Assembly (NCBI GenBank): GCA_944390085.1
Contig: CALXOT010000003.1
Coordinates: 1-44,548, forward strand
Direction: 5' to 3'
DNA length: 44,548 nt
DNA from: an uncultured Succinivibrionaceae bacterium
GTDB lineage: Bacteria > Pseudomonadota > Gammaproteobacteria > Enterobacterales > Succinivibrionaceae
Made by a program: the position numbers and the translations under genes. Below are positions 42,818-44,548 of the stretch, one piece after another. Under the pieces are notes generated by a model. The model was not told where the DNA came from. It ran no database searches and saw only the letters and a program-made list of their open reading frames with translations. Numbering within the stretch: position 1 is the first letter of the stretch; each line of letters opens with the position of its first letter.

Positions 42818-44167
42818 TTAGTGCAGGCGCTGATCATATAAGTCAACAGTCCTGCCAGTCTTTCTTTCTATATAGTTTTTAAGCACCCCTACATGCTCAG
42901 AACGGTGCTGCTGTTTATAGCTTTGCATCTGTGCATCAGCCCGCCTGAACATACGGTCAAAGCTATCATTTTCAACAGTACCGAAGGTGGCACGGCCAAG
43001 TTCAAGAAATAAGGGCGGTTGATTGCTGATTTTCTTATTATGTTCGCTGATAAAAGTCTGCAGTGAGCCACAAAGCAGCAGGCACAGCACATCAGAACAA
43101 CGTGGCAGGGTCACCAGGAACTCATCCCCACCTAATCGAATAACCTGATGCTCATGTGCTATTGCATGTTGCAGTACTTTAACCGCTTCCATGATGAGGT
43201 AATCCCCGGCCTGATGCCCCAAATTATCATTAGTGAGCTTAAGACCGGTTAAATCTGCATAAATAATACTCAAAGGAAGATCTTCTTCCTTAAGCCATTC
43301 TGCGTGGTATTCCTCCAGATAGCTGCGGTTGTAAGCTCCGGTCAAACCGTCCCTGAATATTTTCTCTTGAGCCATCCACAAATTTTCTGCCACCACTGAA
43401 ATATCGGAATTTGTGCCTACGATGCGTATAGCTTTACCATTTTGATCGCGCTGCAATACCGTTCCGCGTCCCAAGGTCCAGATATAATGTCCATCACGGT
43501 GCTTAAGCCTGATAGAACACTCAAAATAATCACCTTTATCCGAGCTATTTAAAATTTGCAGTTGCTCTGCTACCGTACCGGCTACATCATCAGGATGAAC
43601 TATCTCATCAGCCCATCCCTGCAAAGTGCTAGGGAAATCCTCCCTTCTGGCATAACCTAACATATTGAGATAACTTTGTGAGAAACGGACATTGCCGCTT
43701 GCTCCGTCCCAGTCCCAAACTCCATCGGTACTGCTTTCCTGCACGAAGGCATTTTCATGCAAGCCAAGGCGCTGGGAAAGCATGCCGCAACACCAGTGGA
43801 CACTTCCGTCAGGCTGACGGGTCAGCACTCCTCCATTTACCATCAAATCAGCACCAGCTCTGCGTCCGGCAATGAGTTTTAGTTCCTCAATAATGATATC
43901 GGAATGATCACTGCCTTCCATGATTTTCAGAAACTTCTGGTTACTTGAAGGAGCATAAATGGCTGAAAGCTCGTCATAACGGATCCATTTGCCGGTATAG
44001 TCAATGCCCAATTGCTGTGCGCAATTACGATCCAGCAAAAATTTGCGCAGTTTATTATTAAAGATCCAGTATCCAGGCAGGTTTTCTTTATTGGATTCAT
44101 TTAACTGCAGCGCCTTGAGATGCAAATGATAGGCATCATTTGGTTGCTGCGTAAAATTGTCATCCAT
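42818..44167 (-). CDS. PAS-GGDEF diguanylate cyclase
   Basis: About 449 aa from the ATG at 44167, which has GGAG six bases upstream; a GTG at 44179 is the alternative. Residues about 25-120 look like a degenerate PAS domain. Residues about 140-265 are a clear PAS_3/PAC domain (GVWDWDGASGNVRFSQSYLNML, IVHPDD, RLKHRDGHYIWTLGRG, IVGTNSDIS). A GGDEF domain (about 280-440) has DGLTGAYNRSYLEEY and the active site LGGDEF; the RxxD inhibitory site is absent. No membrane segment, so it senses a cytoplasmic signal and makes c-di-GMP. Confidence 0.92.
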   Translation of the reverse strand: MDDNFTQQPNDAYHLHLKALQLNESNKENLPGYWIFNNKLRKFLLDRNCAQQLGIDYTGKWIRYDELSAIYAPSSNQKFLKIMEGSDHSDIIIEELKLIAGRRAGADLMVNGGVLTRQPDGSVHWCCGMLSQRLGLHENAFVQESSTDGVWDWDGASGNVRFSQSYLNMLGYARREDFPSTLQGWADEIVHPDDVAGTVAEQLQILNSSDKGDYFECSIRLKHRDGHYIWTLGRGTVLQRDQNGKAIRIVGTNSDISVVAENLWMAQEKIFRDGLTGAYNRSYLEEYHAEWLKEEDLPLSIIYADLTGLKLTNDNLGHQAGDYLIMEAVKVLQHAIAHEHQVIRLGGDEFLVTLPRCSDVLCLLLCGSLQTFISEHNKKISNQPPLFLELGRATFGTVENDSFDRMFRRADAQMQSYKQQHRSEHVGVLKNYIERKTGRTVDLYDQRLH

Positions 44168-44548
44168 GGAGGTCTCCACTTTGATACAGCAATTTTATGT
44201 TCTGAATCAGATAATACAAATTCACACTGCCGCTTAAAACAGTGCGTTAACATGTATTTTCCCAAAAAATACAGCTTGTTATAATTTATGCTGCGTGAAA
44301 TATACAAGTAAACAACAAGAAAAAGCAATCAGCTGATCATGATTTTACATTTGACATCTTCCCCATCCCTAAAGGACGGGGATTTAGCCGCAGATCTTTT
44401 ATATAAAGTACAGGGTGACTTACTCCCCACCCTCCCATAAAGGTTGTGGATTTCTGGCATAATTTGTTAAAGCTGGCAATATTCACCTTGGACTTGGAAT
44501 AGCATAATCAGGATGTTCTCCCGACCAAGCCGTCTTGTCCGGCAAATT
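44168..44548. other. non-coding right edge
   Basis: About 380 bases with no convincing gene. It holds the upstream region of the PAS-GGDEF gene, a TATAAT-like segment (TTATAATTT near 44279-44287) and the transposon-end-like hairpins at 44352-44452. Nothing else is recognised before the window ends. Confidence 0.5.
44352..44452. repeat. two hairpins resembling IS200/IS605-type transposon ends
   Basis: TTGACATCTTCCCC, then TCC-loop-GGA and GGGGATTT (44352-44385) form a subterminal-type hairpin with a C-rich left and G-rich right arm. A decayed copy (TCCCCACCC ... AAAGGTTGTGGATTTCT) lies at 44423-44454. Hairpins of this form mark the ends of IS200/IS605/IS1341 elements. No TnpA or TnpB is in the window, though an element could start beyond the right edge. 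Confidence 0.4.

Overview
The window looks like a chromosomal segment of an anaerobic, host-associated gammaproteobacterium. Gammaproteobacterial housekeeping genes (yigZ, yaaA, birA, mntP, azlCD, a TrpC-TrpF fusion and an enterobacterial-style trp leader) sit beside anaerobe markers (desulfoferrodoxin, an oxygen-labile Fe-S serine dehydratase, a BioB of the type seen in strict anaerobes). The Succinivibrionaceae (order Aeromonadales) are my best guess, but this is inference because there is no rRNA or other taxonomic marker.

Layout: 1-3.7 kb holds unrecognised proteins, one DUF1036-like secreted protein, yigZ and a small HTH protein. 4.4-9.9 kb is a five-gene peptide/nickel-type ABC importer (two permeases, binding lipoprotein, two ATPases), preceded by 660 bp of non-coding DNA with hairpins. 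9.9-18.7 kb is core metabolism: mntP, threonine aldolase-queH, birA, yaaA, an AraC regulator facing two aldo/keto reductases, bioB and desulfoferrodoxin. 18.8-20.3 kb is a decayed group II intron lying right behind the desulfoferrodoxin terminator. 20.3-24.8 kb has a GH13 alpha-glucosidase, a diguanylate cyclase and a MerR regulator divergent from a SugE-type exporter. 25.2-29.3 kb is a compact PTS operon (IIA, EI, HPr, GlcNAc-type IICB) behind paired LacI-family-like operators. 29.3-33.4 kb has a CBM9-like protein and a nucleoside salvage operon (MFS, nucleoside hydrolase, MFS). 33.6-34.5 kb is a decayed IS256-family element with both ends recognisable. 34.5-37.8 kb has an XRE-cupin regulator facing azlCD, then sdaA. 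38.0-42.8 kb is a trp operon with a complete leader-peptide attenuator but beginning at trpD: trpE and trpG are absent. 42.8-44.2 kb is a PAS-GGDEF protein, and the last 200 bp hold hairpins resembling IS200/IS605 transposon ends.

The genes fit a fermentative gut organism living on amino sugars/sugars (PTS), alpha-glucosides, nucleosides and amino acids, with amino-acid handling (SdaA, threonine aldolase, AzlCD, Trp) and two c-di-GMP synthases. I found no tRNA, rRNA, CRISPR array, prophage or defence system. The strongest points for follow-up are the trpL attenuator on a trpEG-less operon, the paired operators of the PTS operon, the MerR-controlled 19-bp-spacer promoter, the intron behind a terminator and the anaerobe-type BioB.
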